Positions 1 through 5,652 of a stretch of DNA of 9,088 nt are shown here, one piece after another (positions within the stretch are counted from its first letter, which is position 1; the number at the start of each line of letters is the position of its first letter). Position numbers and translations under genes: made by a program. This DNA comes from CAZCSK01 sp964501265 (GTDB lineage: Bacteria; Actinomycetota; CADDZG01; JAHWKV01), in NCBI GenBank assembly GCA_964501265.1, contig CAZCSK010000067.1, positions 1 through 9,088 of the forward strand, read 5' to 3'. The notes beneath the pieces are model-generated. The model did no database searches. It had not been told where the DNA came from and worked only from the letters and a program-made list of their open reading frames with translations.

Positions 1-116
1 TGCGCGCGCCAGAAGCTGCGAACCCCCCGAAATCAACCGGGGGCGAGTCGCTCAATGTTGCTACCGCAGCTGCGATCATTGCTTTCGAAGTTGCACGTCA
101 ACGGCGAGGCAATTGA
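1..116 (+). CDS. TrmH/SpoU-family RNA 2'-O-ribose methyltransferase, C-terminal end (5' truncated)
   Basis: Only the last 37 codons are present, read in the frame starting at position 3 and ending at TGA 114-116. The tail contains GESLNVATAAAIIAFEVARQ, which matches the C-terminal motif 3 of SpoU/TrmH (SPOUT) methyltransferases. In that family the Ser-Leu-Asn-Val segment helps form the knotted SAM-binding site. These enzymes transfer a methyl group from SAM to a ribose 2'-OH of rRNA or tRNA. Which RNA is modified cannot be told from the tail. Actinobacteria often carry such a gene (annotated tsnR or rRNA methylase) just upstream of pheS, which fits the neighbours here. The gene is cut by the window edge and shows no sign of being broken. 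The stop codon directly abuts the GTG of the next gene in the same frame. Confidence 0.8.
   Translation, partial: RAPEAANPPKSTGGESLNVATAAAIIAFEVARQRRGN
106..109 (+). promoter_or_regulatory. Ribosome binding site supporting the GTG start of the sensor kinase
   Basis: GAGG lies 7 bases upstream of GTG 117, inside the end of the methyltransferase gene. It supports 117 as a genuine start, although the methyltransferase stop codon sits immediately before it in the same frame. Confidence 0.55.
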
Positions 117-1163
117 GTGGACGATATCCTCTCGCAGCTTCGCGACGCGGTAGTGGTCCTCGACGGATCGAACAAAGTTGTGCACTGGCTTGGGGCGGCT
201 GAACAAATTTTTGGCTGGCCCACGGCCGAGATAACCGGGCAGGACATTGATGATTTCTTCGCTCCTGAGGATGGTAACGGCAACAGGGCATGCATTGGCC
301 CCGCCGAAGCGAGTCACAAGCTTAGGAGCGTAAAAGGGACTCCTGAACACGAGGTGCTCGTTACCGCGAAGGACGGATCTCGAATCTGGGCGGGAGTGAC
401 TTCCAACTTTGATCGCGATGCCAAGGGTCGTATCATCCGTACGTTCGCCGTGCTTAGAGACATAACGAGGCGTAAGAACATCGATCTCACGAAATCGGAC
501 GTAATTTCCGCGGTCTCGCACGAGTTGCGATCGCCGCTCAGCTCTATAAAGGGGTTCACATCGACTTTGCTCAATAGGTGGGATGTGCTCGATGATGCGA
601 CGAAGAAACACTTGCTGGAGACGATTAATTCCGATTCAGACCGAGTCACAAGAATGATCAACGAATTGCTTGACGTGAGCAGACTCGAATCCGGCAGGTT
701 GGAGCTTAGAAGACAGCGCATCCAGGTGGAGGTGATCATTCAAAAAGTTGTTGACAGGTTTCTTCCGCGTCTTGAGACGCATTCCCTGACCCTCGACACG
801 AACGGCTCGTCGCCGAAATTGCTCGCAGACCCCGACAAGGTTGAGCAGGTGATTACCAATCTTATAGAGAATGCCCTGAAGTACACGCCTGGGGGGCGGG
901 TGCAGATCACGACAGCGTCATCCTCTTCGCTTGTTAAGGTGTCGGTGACGGACGAGGGTGAGGCGATTCCGCTAGATCAACGCAAACGGATCTTCGACAA
1001 GTTTTTTAGGTCAGAACGTCCCGGAAACCCGTCCGGTACGGGCCTGGGTCTCTTCATTTCCAGGGGCCTCATCGAGGCCCATGGGGGCGACATCTGGGTT
1101 GAGGAATCCTCGGGAGGCGGTTCCAAGTTCATCTTCACGTTGCCGGTTGCCGTTAAGCTCTAG
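117..1163 (+). CDS. Soluble PAS-domain sensor histidine kinase (orphan)
   Basis: A 348-residue two-component sensor kinase. A PAS domain covers about residues 5-115, beginning LRDAVVVLDGSNKVVHW, with a PAC-like end near VLRDITRRK. The HisKA domain follows at about 125-195, with the H box SHELRSP and the phosphoacceptor H135. The GHKL ATPase domain covers about 235-345, with N box TNLIENALKYTP (N248, N252), F box FDKFF (293-297) and G2 box GTGLGL (307-312). The G1 box reads DEGEAIP (279-285): the usual DxGxG pattern has Ala283 in place of its second glycine. I see no transmembrane segment or signal peptide, so it should be cytosolic and sense an internal cue. No response regulator is present in the window. 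GTG 117 is the only start that keeps the whole PAS domain, because TGA 114-116 is in frame. From memory, a similar kinase sits between an rRNA methylase and pheS in Streptomyces. Its signal and partner are unknown. Confidence 0.9.
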   Translation: MDDILSQLRDAVVVLDGSNKVVHWLGAAEQIFGWPTAEITGQDIDDFFAPEDGNGNRACIGPAEASHKLRSVKGTPEHEVLVTAKDGSRIWAGVTSNFDRDAKGRIIRTFAVLRDITRRKNIDLTKSDVISAVSHELRSPLSSIKGFTSTLLNRWDVLDDATKKHLLETINSDSDRVTRMINELLDVSRLESGRLELRRQRIQVEVIIQKVVDRFLPRLETHSLTLDTNGSSPKLLADPDKVEQVITNLIENALKYTPGGRVQITTASSSSLVKVSVTDEGEAIPLDQRKRIFDKFFRSERPGNPSGTGLGLFISRGLIEAHGGDIWVEESSGGGSKFIFTLPVAVKL

Positions 1164-1181
1164 TGCATCCGTGCCTAGCCC

Positions 1182-1185
1182 AGGA
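1182..1185 (+). promoter_or_regulatory. Ribosome binding site fixing the pheS start
   Basis: AGGA lies 6 bases before ATG 1192. It favours this start over the longer open frame from 1081, whose extra 37 codons run through the 3' end of the kinase gene and resemble no PheS N-terminus. Confidence 0.6.
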
Positions 1186-1191
1186 AATGTC

Positions 1192-2238
1192 ATGAACTCA
1201 AATGATGCGATCACGCAATTAAACGACATACGGAGTCGTGGCGCGCCGGAAATCGCAGCCGCCCCGGACGCCATCGCGCTGGAGAAATTGAAGATCGAGT
1301 TTCTGGGACGAAAGAGTCTCATGTCACAAATTGGTAAGTCTTTGGGCGCTATGACAGATGAAGAGCGCCGATCAGTGGGCAAGCTCTCCAACGAGATAAG
1401 AGATGAAATCCAAGCTGCGCTTGAGATAAGAAAGGCCTCTCATGCGGCTGAAGGGCGCGATCGGGACTCCCACTTCGAGCGCCTCGACGTCACCTTACCC
1501 GGACGCATGCCCGCTGCCGGCCGGATTCATCCGCTCACCGAGGTAATGGAGGAGGTTCTCGATGCGTTCATCGGTTTGGGATTCAACGTGGTGGAGGGCC
1601 CCATCGTGGAGACGGACTACTACAATTTTGAGGCGCTAAATATTCCGGCGGACCATGCGGCTCGCTCGATGCATGACACGCTGTATGTGAATTCGGACTC
1701 CGACGAGACCCTCTTAGTCAGAACCCACACCTCCCCGATGCAGATCCGAATTATGGAGTCGACACCGCCGCCGATCTTTGTCGTCATTCCCGGGATGGTG
1801 GGGCGCAACGAAGAGATTGGTCCCAACAATCTGGCGATATTTCATCAGGTTGAGGGCCTTGCCGTCGACGAGGGGATCACCTTCGCCGACCTCAAGGGCA
1901 CCCTCGAGAAGTTCGCACAAGCGATGTTTGGCGCCCACCTTCGAGTCCGGTTGCATCCGAGTTACTTTCCCTTCACCGAACCTTCGGCGGAGGTGTATGT
2001 GTCCTGTTTCAACTGTGATGGCAGCGGGTGCAGTGTTTGCAAACAAGAAGGTTGGATCGAGATCCTGGGCGCCGGGATGGTGCACCCTAACGTCTTTCGT
2101 ATGTCGGGTTACGACCCGGAACGCTATACCGGATTTGCATTCGGAATAGGTATCGAGAGGATTGCCAAGCTGCGATACGAGGTGGCCGATCTACGGACGT
2201 TCTTTGAGAATGACATACGTTTTCTGGAGTCGAACTAG
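1192..2238 (+). CDS. pheS: Phenylalanine--tRNA ligase alpha subunit
   Basis: Catalytic subunit of the cytosolic alpha2-beta2 class II synthetase that activates phenylalanine with ATP and charges tRNA-Phe. It is 348 residues long, normal for bacterial PheS. The N-terminal part (about 1-90) is the helical coiled-coil tRNA-binding arm. Class II motif 1 starts near GRIHPLTEVMEEVLDAF (110-126). HAARSMHDTLYV (155-166) and RTHTSPMQIR (177-186) are typical substrate-site segments. Motif 3 is GFAFGIGIERIAKLRY (314-329), followed by the standard C-terminus DLRTFFENDIRFL. Motif 2 is unusual: PGMVGRNEEIGPNNLAIFHQ (200-219) keeps Arg205 but lacks the common PGR-x-Y/F-R start and the His of the usual THxxxFHQ stretch. 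An insertion at 272-283 carries four cysteines (C272, C275, C280, C283), a likely zinc knuckle. The start ATG 1192 lies 28 bases after the kinase stop. It is followed without a gap by pheT, its partner subunit. Confidence 0.96.
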   Translation: MNSNDAITQLNDIRSRGAPEIAAAPDAIALEKLKIEFLGRKSLMSQIGKSLGAMTDEERRSVGKLSNEIRDEIQAALEIRKASHAAEGRDRDSHFERLDVTLPGRMPAAGRIHPLTEVMEEVLDAFIGLGFNVVEGPIVETDYYNFEALNIPADHAARSMHDTLYVNSDSDETLLVRTHTSPMQIRIMESTPPPIFVVIPGMVGRNEEIGPNNLAIFHQVEGLAVDEGITFADLKGTLEKFAQAMFGAHLRVRLHPSYFPFTEPSAEVYVSCFNCDGSGCSVCKQEGWIEILGAGMVHPNVFRMSGYDPERYTGFAFGIGIERIAKLRYEVADLRTFFENDIRFLESN

Positions 2239-4611
2239 ATGCGGGTCCCATTGTCTTGGCTGAAGGAATTTGTCGATCTCGAATTGGATCCGGTTCTGAT
2301 CGCCGACCGCCTGACTGCGGCCGGCATGAAGGTCGAGAAGATCGAGCGGCAAGGCGCGGACATAAGTGGAGTTGTCGTTGGGGAAGTGGTGGCTGTGCTT
2401 CCCCATCCGGGGGCCGACCGTCTCGTGCTTGTGGATGTTCGGCTCGACTCGGGGGAGCGGCGCGTGGTTTGCGGGGCAAAGAACTTTGCGAAGGGCGACA
2501 AAGTTCCCGTGGCACTTCCAGGCGCGAGCGTCGTGGGTCATCCGCACTTTGAGGCTCGCAAGATCCGGGGGGAGTTGTCCGACGGCATGCTTTGCTCGGC
2601 TGCCGAACTCGGTCTAGGTGACGACCATTCTGGCATTCTGATTTTGCCTCGAGAAGCGGCTCTCGGGGCTGACGTGCGCGGGGTGGTTGGTCTCGACGAA
2701 ACCGTCTTCGAGCTGGAAATCAATCCAAACCGACCCGACGCGATGAGCCTCATCGGGATCGCGCGCGAAGCGGCCGCATGCTTTGGCGGCACGGTTCGAT
2801 TGCCTTCCCCAACCTTGCGGACAGGTTCCCAATCCGTGGAATCGTTGGTGTCGATCGAAGTCGAAGATCGGCAAGGATGTCCGCGCTATCTCGGCCGTGT
2901 GATTACGGGTGTGGTGTTCGGGTCCTCGCCCGATTGGGCGCAACGGCGTCTTAGGGCCGCGGGGATACGGCCGATCTCTGCCGTCGTCGATGCAACCAAC
3001 TACGCCCTGCTCGTGACCGGCCATCCACTCCACGCTTTCGACCTCGACCGGCTGACCGATCGCAAGATCGTGGTCCGCCGTGCGGGCGACGGCGAGAAGA
3101 TCGTGACCATCGACGGCGACACGCGATCTCTGGACCCCGACGACCTGGTGATCGCCGACGCGGCCGCGCCAGTGGCGATTGCCGGCGTGATGGGGGGCCG
3201 CGAAAGCGAGGTCTCGGAAACAACGACTCGCGTGGTCCTGGAGTCGGCCTACTTTGATCCCCGGTCGATCTATCGGACCTCGCGCAGGCATGGCCTCCGG
3301 TCGGAGGCCTCCAGCCGCTTCGAAAGAGGAGTCGATCCCAACGGAGCGAGTTTTGCCGCCGACTTGGCATGTTCGCTGATACTCGAATGGGCCGGAGGTG
3401 AAGTGGCTTCCGGCGTGATCGATGTGTATCCAACCGTCATCTCCAACTCACCCGTGACGCTTCGGCCAGACCGTGCGCGGGCCGTGCTCGGAGTGTCGTT
3501 CACCAACGACGAGATGTTTGAGGCACTAAGTCGATTGGGGCTGTCGCCCGGAAATAAGGGCGCTCTAATAGAAGTGGCACCGCCTACCTCTCGTAATGAC
3601 TTGAAGGCGGAGGAAGATCTAATCGAGGAAGTGGCGAGAGTCCTTGGTTATGACCGTATCCCGCGCACCTTGCCAACGGGACGCAGCAGGGCAGGCAGTA
3701 TGGCTCCGTCGGAGAGACTTGTAAGGAGAGTCCGGCGAACGCTGACGGGCGCAGGACTGCACGAAGCGTGGAGTTCGGGGCTCATTGGGCCCCAAGACCT
3801 GGAGTTCGCCGGTAACCCGCCAGTTGTTTCTCTCTCGAACCCCCTCAACCAGGATCAGTCCTTGCTGCGCCCGTCGCTTCTCCCGGGTCTTACCGCGGCA
3901 GTCGTCCGAAACTTCGCTCGCCGCAATCTCGATGTTCGACTATTCGAGGTGGGTCGTTGCTTCAGTCCGTCGAATAACCTCTTGCCCGACGAGCCCCTGC
4001 TGCTCGGCATCGCTTTGGGAGGAGTGACAGTCCAGCGATGGGACGCGCCGGCGAGGGAACTCGATTTGTTCGACGTCAAGGGAGTAGCGGAGATTCTTCT
4101 GAGGTCGCTTCGGATTAACGCGACCTTTGATGAGATCGATCAGCCGCCTTTCCACACGTTGCGCGCTGCGGCAGTGCAGGTCGACTCGGAGCAGGTTGGC
4201 ATCATCGGCGAGTTAAGACCGGAGATCATCGAAAAGCTCGATGCGCCCTATCGCATCGTGCTAGGTGAATTCGATCTTGGCCGGCTGATAAAGATGCATG
4301 GGTCCGGAGAATCCGCCCCCGAGGTTGGCAAGTATCCCGCCGTCTTGATCGACATCGCGGTTTCGGTGCCCGAGGCTACGCGCGCAGGAGATGTTACCGC
4401 GACGGCAACGTCCGCCGCTGGGGAGAATCTCGAAAGTATCCGCCTGATGGACGTCTATCGAGGAAAGCAGGTGGGAGCGGGACAGAAGAGTCTCGCCTTT
4501 GCCTTGAGTTTTCGACGACTCGACAGAACCCTCACCGAAAAGGAAGCCTTGAGCGCTCGCGATGCGATCTTCGAAGCTTTGGTCCAGGTCCACGGCGCTA
4601 CGCCGAGATAA
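2239..4611 (+). CDS. pheT: Phenylalanine--tRNA ligase beta subunit
   Basis: Structural, tRNA-binding and proofreading subunit of PheRS, 790 residues, close to the usual size of about 795. Domains in order: a short N-terminal segment beginning MRVPLSWLKEFVD; an EMAP-like tRNA-binding fold (about 40-150); the B3/B4 editing domain (about 210-400), which hydrolyses mischarged Tyr-tRNA-Phe; the B5 domain (about 404-478); the catalytic-like core (about 490-690); and a C-terminal FDX-ACB anticodon-binding domain (about 697-790, starting GKYPAVLIDIAVSV). Editing-site residues known from E. coli and Thermus appear conserved: GHPLHAFD (H262/H265) and LESAYFDP (E335). Editing should therefore be active. 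The ATG directly follows the pheS stop TAG, with GGAG at 2226-2229 as a plausible ribosome binding site. Its stop TAA shares one base with the start codon of the next gene, so three genes are probably co-translated. Confidence 0.97.
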   Translation: MRVPLSWLKEFVDLELDPVLIADRLTAAGMKVEKIERQGADISGVVVGEVVAVLPHPGADRLVLVDVRLDSGERRVVCGAKNFAKGDKVPVALPGASVVGHPHFEARKIRGELSDGMLCSAAELGLGDDHSGILILPREAALGADVRGVVGLDETVFELEINPNRPDAMSLIGIAREAAACFGGTVRLPSPTLRTGSQSVESLVSIEVEDRQGCPRYLGRVITGVVFGSSPDWAQRRLRAAGIRPISAVVDATNYALLVTGHPLHAFDLDRLTDRKIVVRRAGDGEKIVTIDGDTRSLDPDDLVIADAAAPVAIAGVMGGRESEVSETTTRVVLESAYFDPRSIYRTSRRHGLRSEASSRFERGVDPNGASFAADLACSLILEWAGGEVASGVIDVYPTVISNSPVTLRPDRARAVLGVSFTNDEMFEALSRLGLSPGNKGALIEVAPPTSRNDLKAEEDLIEEVARVLGYDRIPRTLPTGRSRAGSMAPSERLVRRVRRTLTGAGLHEAWSSGLIGPQDLEFAGNPPVVSLSNPLNQDQSLLRPSLLPGLTAAVVRNFARRNLDVRLFEVGRCFSPSNNLLPDEPLLLGIALGGVTVQRWDAPARELDLFDVKGVAEILLRSLRINATFDEIDQPPFHTLRAAAVQVDSEQVGIIGELRPEIIEKLDAPYRIVLGEFDLGRLIKMHGSGESAPEVGKYPAVLIDIAVSVPEATRAGDVTATATSAAGENLESIRLMDVYRGKQVGAGQKSLAFALSFRRLDRTLTEKEALSARDAIFEALVQVHGATPR

Positions 4612-5039
4612 TGGAGTTTCCACCCGAACGAAAGTCGGTCACGTTTCCCGATGGGACGGTTGTTTGGGGAGCGCCCCTCTTCGAACGCGATCCCGGCGAC
4701 CGGGTTCCGGACTTCGGGTTGTACATGTACGGCGGCTGGAATCCCAAGTGGCCCCACGATTTTATTGATTGGCCCGATCTCGATGTCCCCTCAAACGATG
4801 AGGATGCAGCGGCCAAGATCACGGGAGCCTTCGAACGAGCTCAAGGTGGCCAAGAAGTTGAGGTCGGTTGTCGCTTCGGCCTCGGACGAACGGGAACTGT
4901 AATCGCATGCATGGGGATGCTTGCCGGGATACCGTCCACCGATGTTGTCTCCTGGACCAAAACCAACTACAGAAAGTTCGCTGTCGAGACTCTTGAGCAG
5001 CAGCAGTGGATCCGGAAGTTTGAGGCGCTGACGCGCTAA
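4611..5039 (+). CDS. Small tyrosine/dual-specificity phosphatase-like protein coupled to pheT
   Basis: A 142-residue protein with the marks of a cysteine-dependent phosphatase. The P-loop is VGCRFGLGRTGT (85-96), fitting Cx5R(T/S) with nucleophile C87 and phosphate-binding R93. A WPD loop is visible as DWPDLDVP (53-60), giving D56 as the likely general acid, about 31 residues before the cysteine. The residue before C87 is glycine, not the usual histidine. There is no signal peptide or membrane segment, so it should be cytosolic. I recall short actinobacterial proteins annotated protein phosphatase with the same layout (conserved DFGLY, WPD and GRTGT segments). The substrate is unknown: it could be a phosphoprotein, a phosphorylated nucleotide or sugar, or an RNA end. 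The ATG overlaps the pheT stop by one base (TAATG) and has no clear Shine-Dalgarno of its own, so translation is probably coupled to pheT. Confidence 0.8.
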   Translation: MEFPPERKSVTFPDGTVVWGAPLFERDPGDRVPDFGLYMYGGWNPKWPHDFIDWPDLDVPSNDEDAAAKITGAFERAQGGQEVEVGCRFGLGRTGTVIACMGMLAGIPSTDVVSWTKTNYRKFAVETLEQQQWIRKFEALTR

Positions 5040-5062
5040 CGAGTGTCACCGGAGGGATGGGT

Positions 5063-5491
5063 TTATTGACCATCCGCCACCGTTTCGACTGCGATCACCC
5101 AAAAAGGCACTTGGCACAAACGCCGGCCATCTGAGTGAAGTTCGAAAAAGTAGGCTCCCGGCCCCGGAACATTTGCCGACACCCGGAAATGAATCAATGC
5201 ACCCGAGGTGCGCGTTCTGTCGATCGGATGGCGGGCAAACTCGATTTGTCCGCTGCCCTCGATACCGATCGGTCGTGCGTCGGCGTCCACAATTGTGAAG
5301 GTCACCGGCTTTTGCTGTCCTATTTCGTGAGGCTCGCCAACCAGGCGAACAACGAAGGACATCGGACCTATAGTCCACGGCAGGGGAGCGTTCACCGCGA
5401 CATTCCAAATATCCGTGCCTCCTCGCAGAACGTAGAAGAGGCCGTCGCGGGCATCTGCCGCATCGGCGATAAATGAGTACTCAACCCGCAT
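5063..5491 (-). CDS. Conserved protein of unknown function, DUF6941-like
   Basis: A 142-residue protein read from ATG 5491-5489 to TAA 5065-5063. The N-terminus MRVEYSFIADAADARDGLFY, followed by a glycine turn and alternating hydrophobic strands (MSFVVRLVG, PVTFTIVDA, FRVSANVPGPGAYFFELHSD), resembles the DUF6941 family as I remember it: small all-beta proteins starting MRVDYALLADYA and predicted to form a beta-sandwich. No catalytic motif, signal peptide or transmembrane segment is visible, and there is one cysteine (C126). The function is unknown. Codon structure is continuous and the plus-strand frames here make no better protein, so the minus assignment is sound. It ends 23 bases from the convergent phosphatase gene, with no clear terminator between them, and is divergent from argC. 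It is probably a monocistronic unit unrelated to arginine synthesis. Confidence 0.75.
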   Translation of the reverse strand: MRVEYSFIADAADARDGLFYVLRGGTDIWNVAVNAPLPWTIGPMSFVVRLVGEPHEIGQQKPVTFTIVDADARPIGIEGSGQIEFARHPIDRTRTSGALIHFRVSANVPGPGAYFFELHSDGRRLCQVPFWVIAVETVADGQ

Positions 5492-5500
5492 GATTTACAC

Positions 5501-5506
5501 ACTCTA
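5501..5506 (-). promoter_or_regulatory. Possible -10 element for the minus-strand DUF6941-like gene
   Basis: On the minus strand this reads TAGAGT, fitting the loose TAnnnT pattern. It ends 9 bases before the ATG, which would give a nearly leaderless transcript, a common form in actinobacteria. No convincing -35 is seen and no clear Shine-Dalgarno precedes the ATG. Weak evidence. Confidence 0.25.
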
Positions 5507-5535
5507 AACGCGTAACTTGGTGGAACCGCGTTTAG
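5504..5535. repeat. Perfect 9-bp inverted repeat in the divergent intergenic region
   Basis: CTAAACGCG at 5504-5512 and CGCGTTTAG at 5527-5535 are exact reverse complements, separated by 14 bases. Outside them TTTAC (5494-5498) and GTAAA (5538-5542) also pair, with an uneven offset. The element lies just upstream of the minus-strand gene and about 30 bases upstream of the argC promoter. It could be an operator for a dimeric regulator or a hairpin. No T-tract follows on either side, so a terminator is less likely. Confidence 0.6.
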
Positions 5536-5566
5536 GCGTAAAGAGAGATTGCCTCCCCAACCCCTC

Positions 5567-5584
5567 CTTGCATGATTATCCATT
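5567..5584 (+). promoter_or_regulatory. ARG-box-like ArgR operator, upstream site
   Basis: TGCAT-GATT-ATCCA (5569-5582) matches the 18-bp ARG box pattern TGAAT-wwww-ATTCA at 8 of the 10 half-site positions. It covers the -35 hexamer of the predicted argC promoter. ArgR hexamers bind pairs of such boxes with arginine as co-repressor. argR itself is not in the window. Confidence 0.55.
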
Positions 5585-5596
5585 GTACTGTATAAG
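5568..5596 (+). promoter_or_regulatory. Predicted promoter of the argCJBD operon
   Basis: A -35-like TTGCAT (5568-5573) is separated by exactly 17 bases from TATAAG (5591-5596), which matches TATAAT in five of six positions. Transcription would start near 5603, giving a leader of about 50 bases before the argC ATG. The -35 is weak, matching TTGACA in three of six positions. Confidence 0.55.
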
Positions 5597-5604
5597 TATG
5601 TAGT
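5587..5604 (+). promoter_or_regulatory. ARG-box-like ArgR operator, downstream site
   Basis: TGTAT-AAGT-ATGTA (5589-5602) matches the half-site positions of the ARG box at 7 of 10. It lies 2 bp after the upstream box, within the 2-3 bp spacing known for paired ARG boxes, and covers the -10 hexamer. Bound ArgR would block RNA polymerase. Confidence 0.5.
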
Positions 5605-5622
5605 CTCCTGCCTGGAGACTGT
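5600..5622 (+). repeat. Short hairpin at the predicted start of the argC transcript
   Basis: AGTCTCC (5602-5608) and GGAGACT (5614-5620) are perfect complements around a 5-base loop. Two further G-U pairs could extend the stem at its base. No T-run follows, so it is not an intrinsic terminator. It may shape the 5' end of the mRNA or be a binding site. It ends about 30 bases before the argC start codon. Confidence 0.6.
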
Positions 5623-5638
5623 CTTCAATACCGGGATC

Positions 5639-5643
5639 AAGGA
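5639..5643 (+). promoter_or_regulatory. argC ribosome binding site
   Basis: AAGGA lies 9 bases upstream of ATG 5653 and supports that start. The hairpin at 5600-5622 does not include it. Confidence 0.6.
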
Positions 5644-5652
5644 TCATCTTCT

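Noticed and set aside
33..611. Minus-strand open frame of 192 codons opposite the kinase
   Set aside because: It opposes well-supported PAS/HisKA coding and the methyltransferase tail, and shows no recognisable domain.
1064..1080. Inverted repeat GGGCCTC-ATC-GAGGCCC near the end of the kinase gene
   Set aside because: It lies in conserved coding sequence (RGLIEAHG), is not followed by a T-run, and is therefore not convincing as a terminator or regulator of pheS.
1081..1191. Upstream extension of the pheS reading frame (37 extra codons)
   Set aside because: It overlaps the kinase C-terminus in another frame, has low-complexity Ser/Pro composition unlike PheS, and ATG 1192 has a good ribosome binding site.
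1164..1191. Possible tRNA-dependent leader or separate promoter for pheS
   Set aside because: Only 28 bases separate the kinase and pheS. No leader structure fits and no hexamer pair is convincing.
2614..3291. Long minus-strand open frame (225 codons) opposite pheT
   Set aside because: The translation is rich in Arg, Pro, Gly and His and resembles no protein. It is a typical shadow frame of a GC-rich gene with clear coding on the plus strand.
5040..5062. Possible bidirectional terminator between the convergent genes
   Set aside because: No stem-loop or T-tract is visible in these 23 bases.
5135..5476. Plus-strand open frame of 113 codons opposite the DUF6941-like gene
   Set aside because: Its translation has no protein-like pattern, while the minus strand gives a coherent beta-rich sequence with family resemblance.
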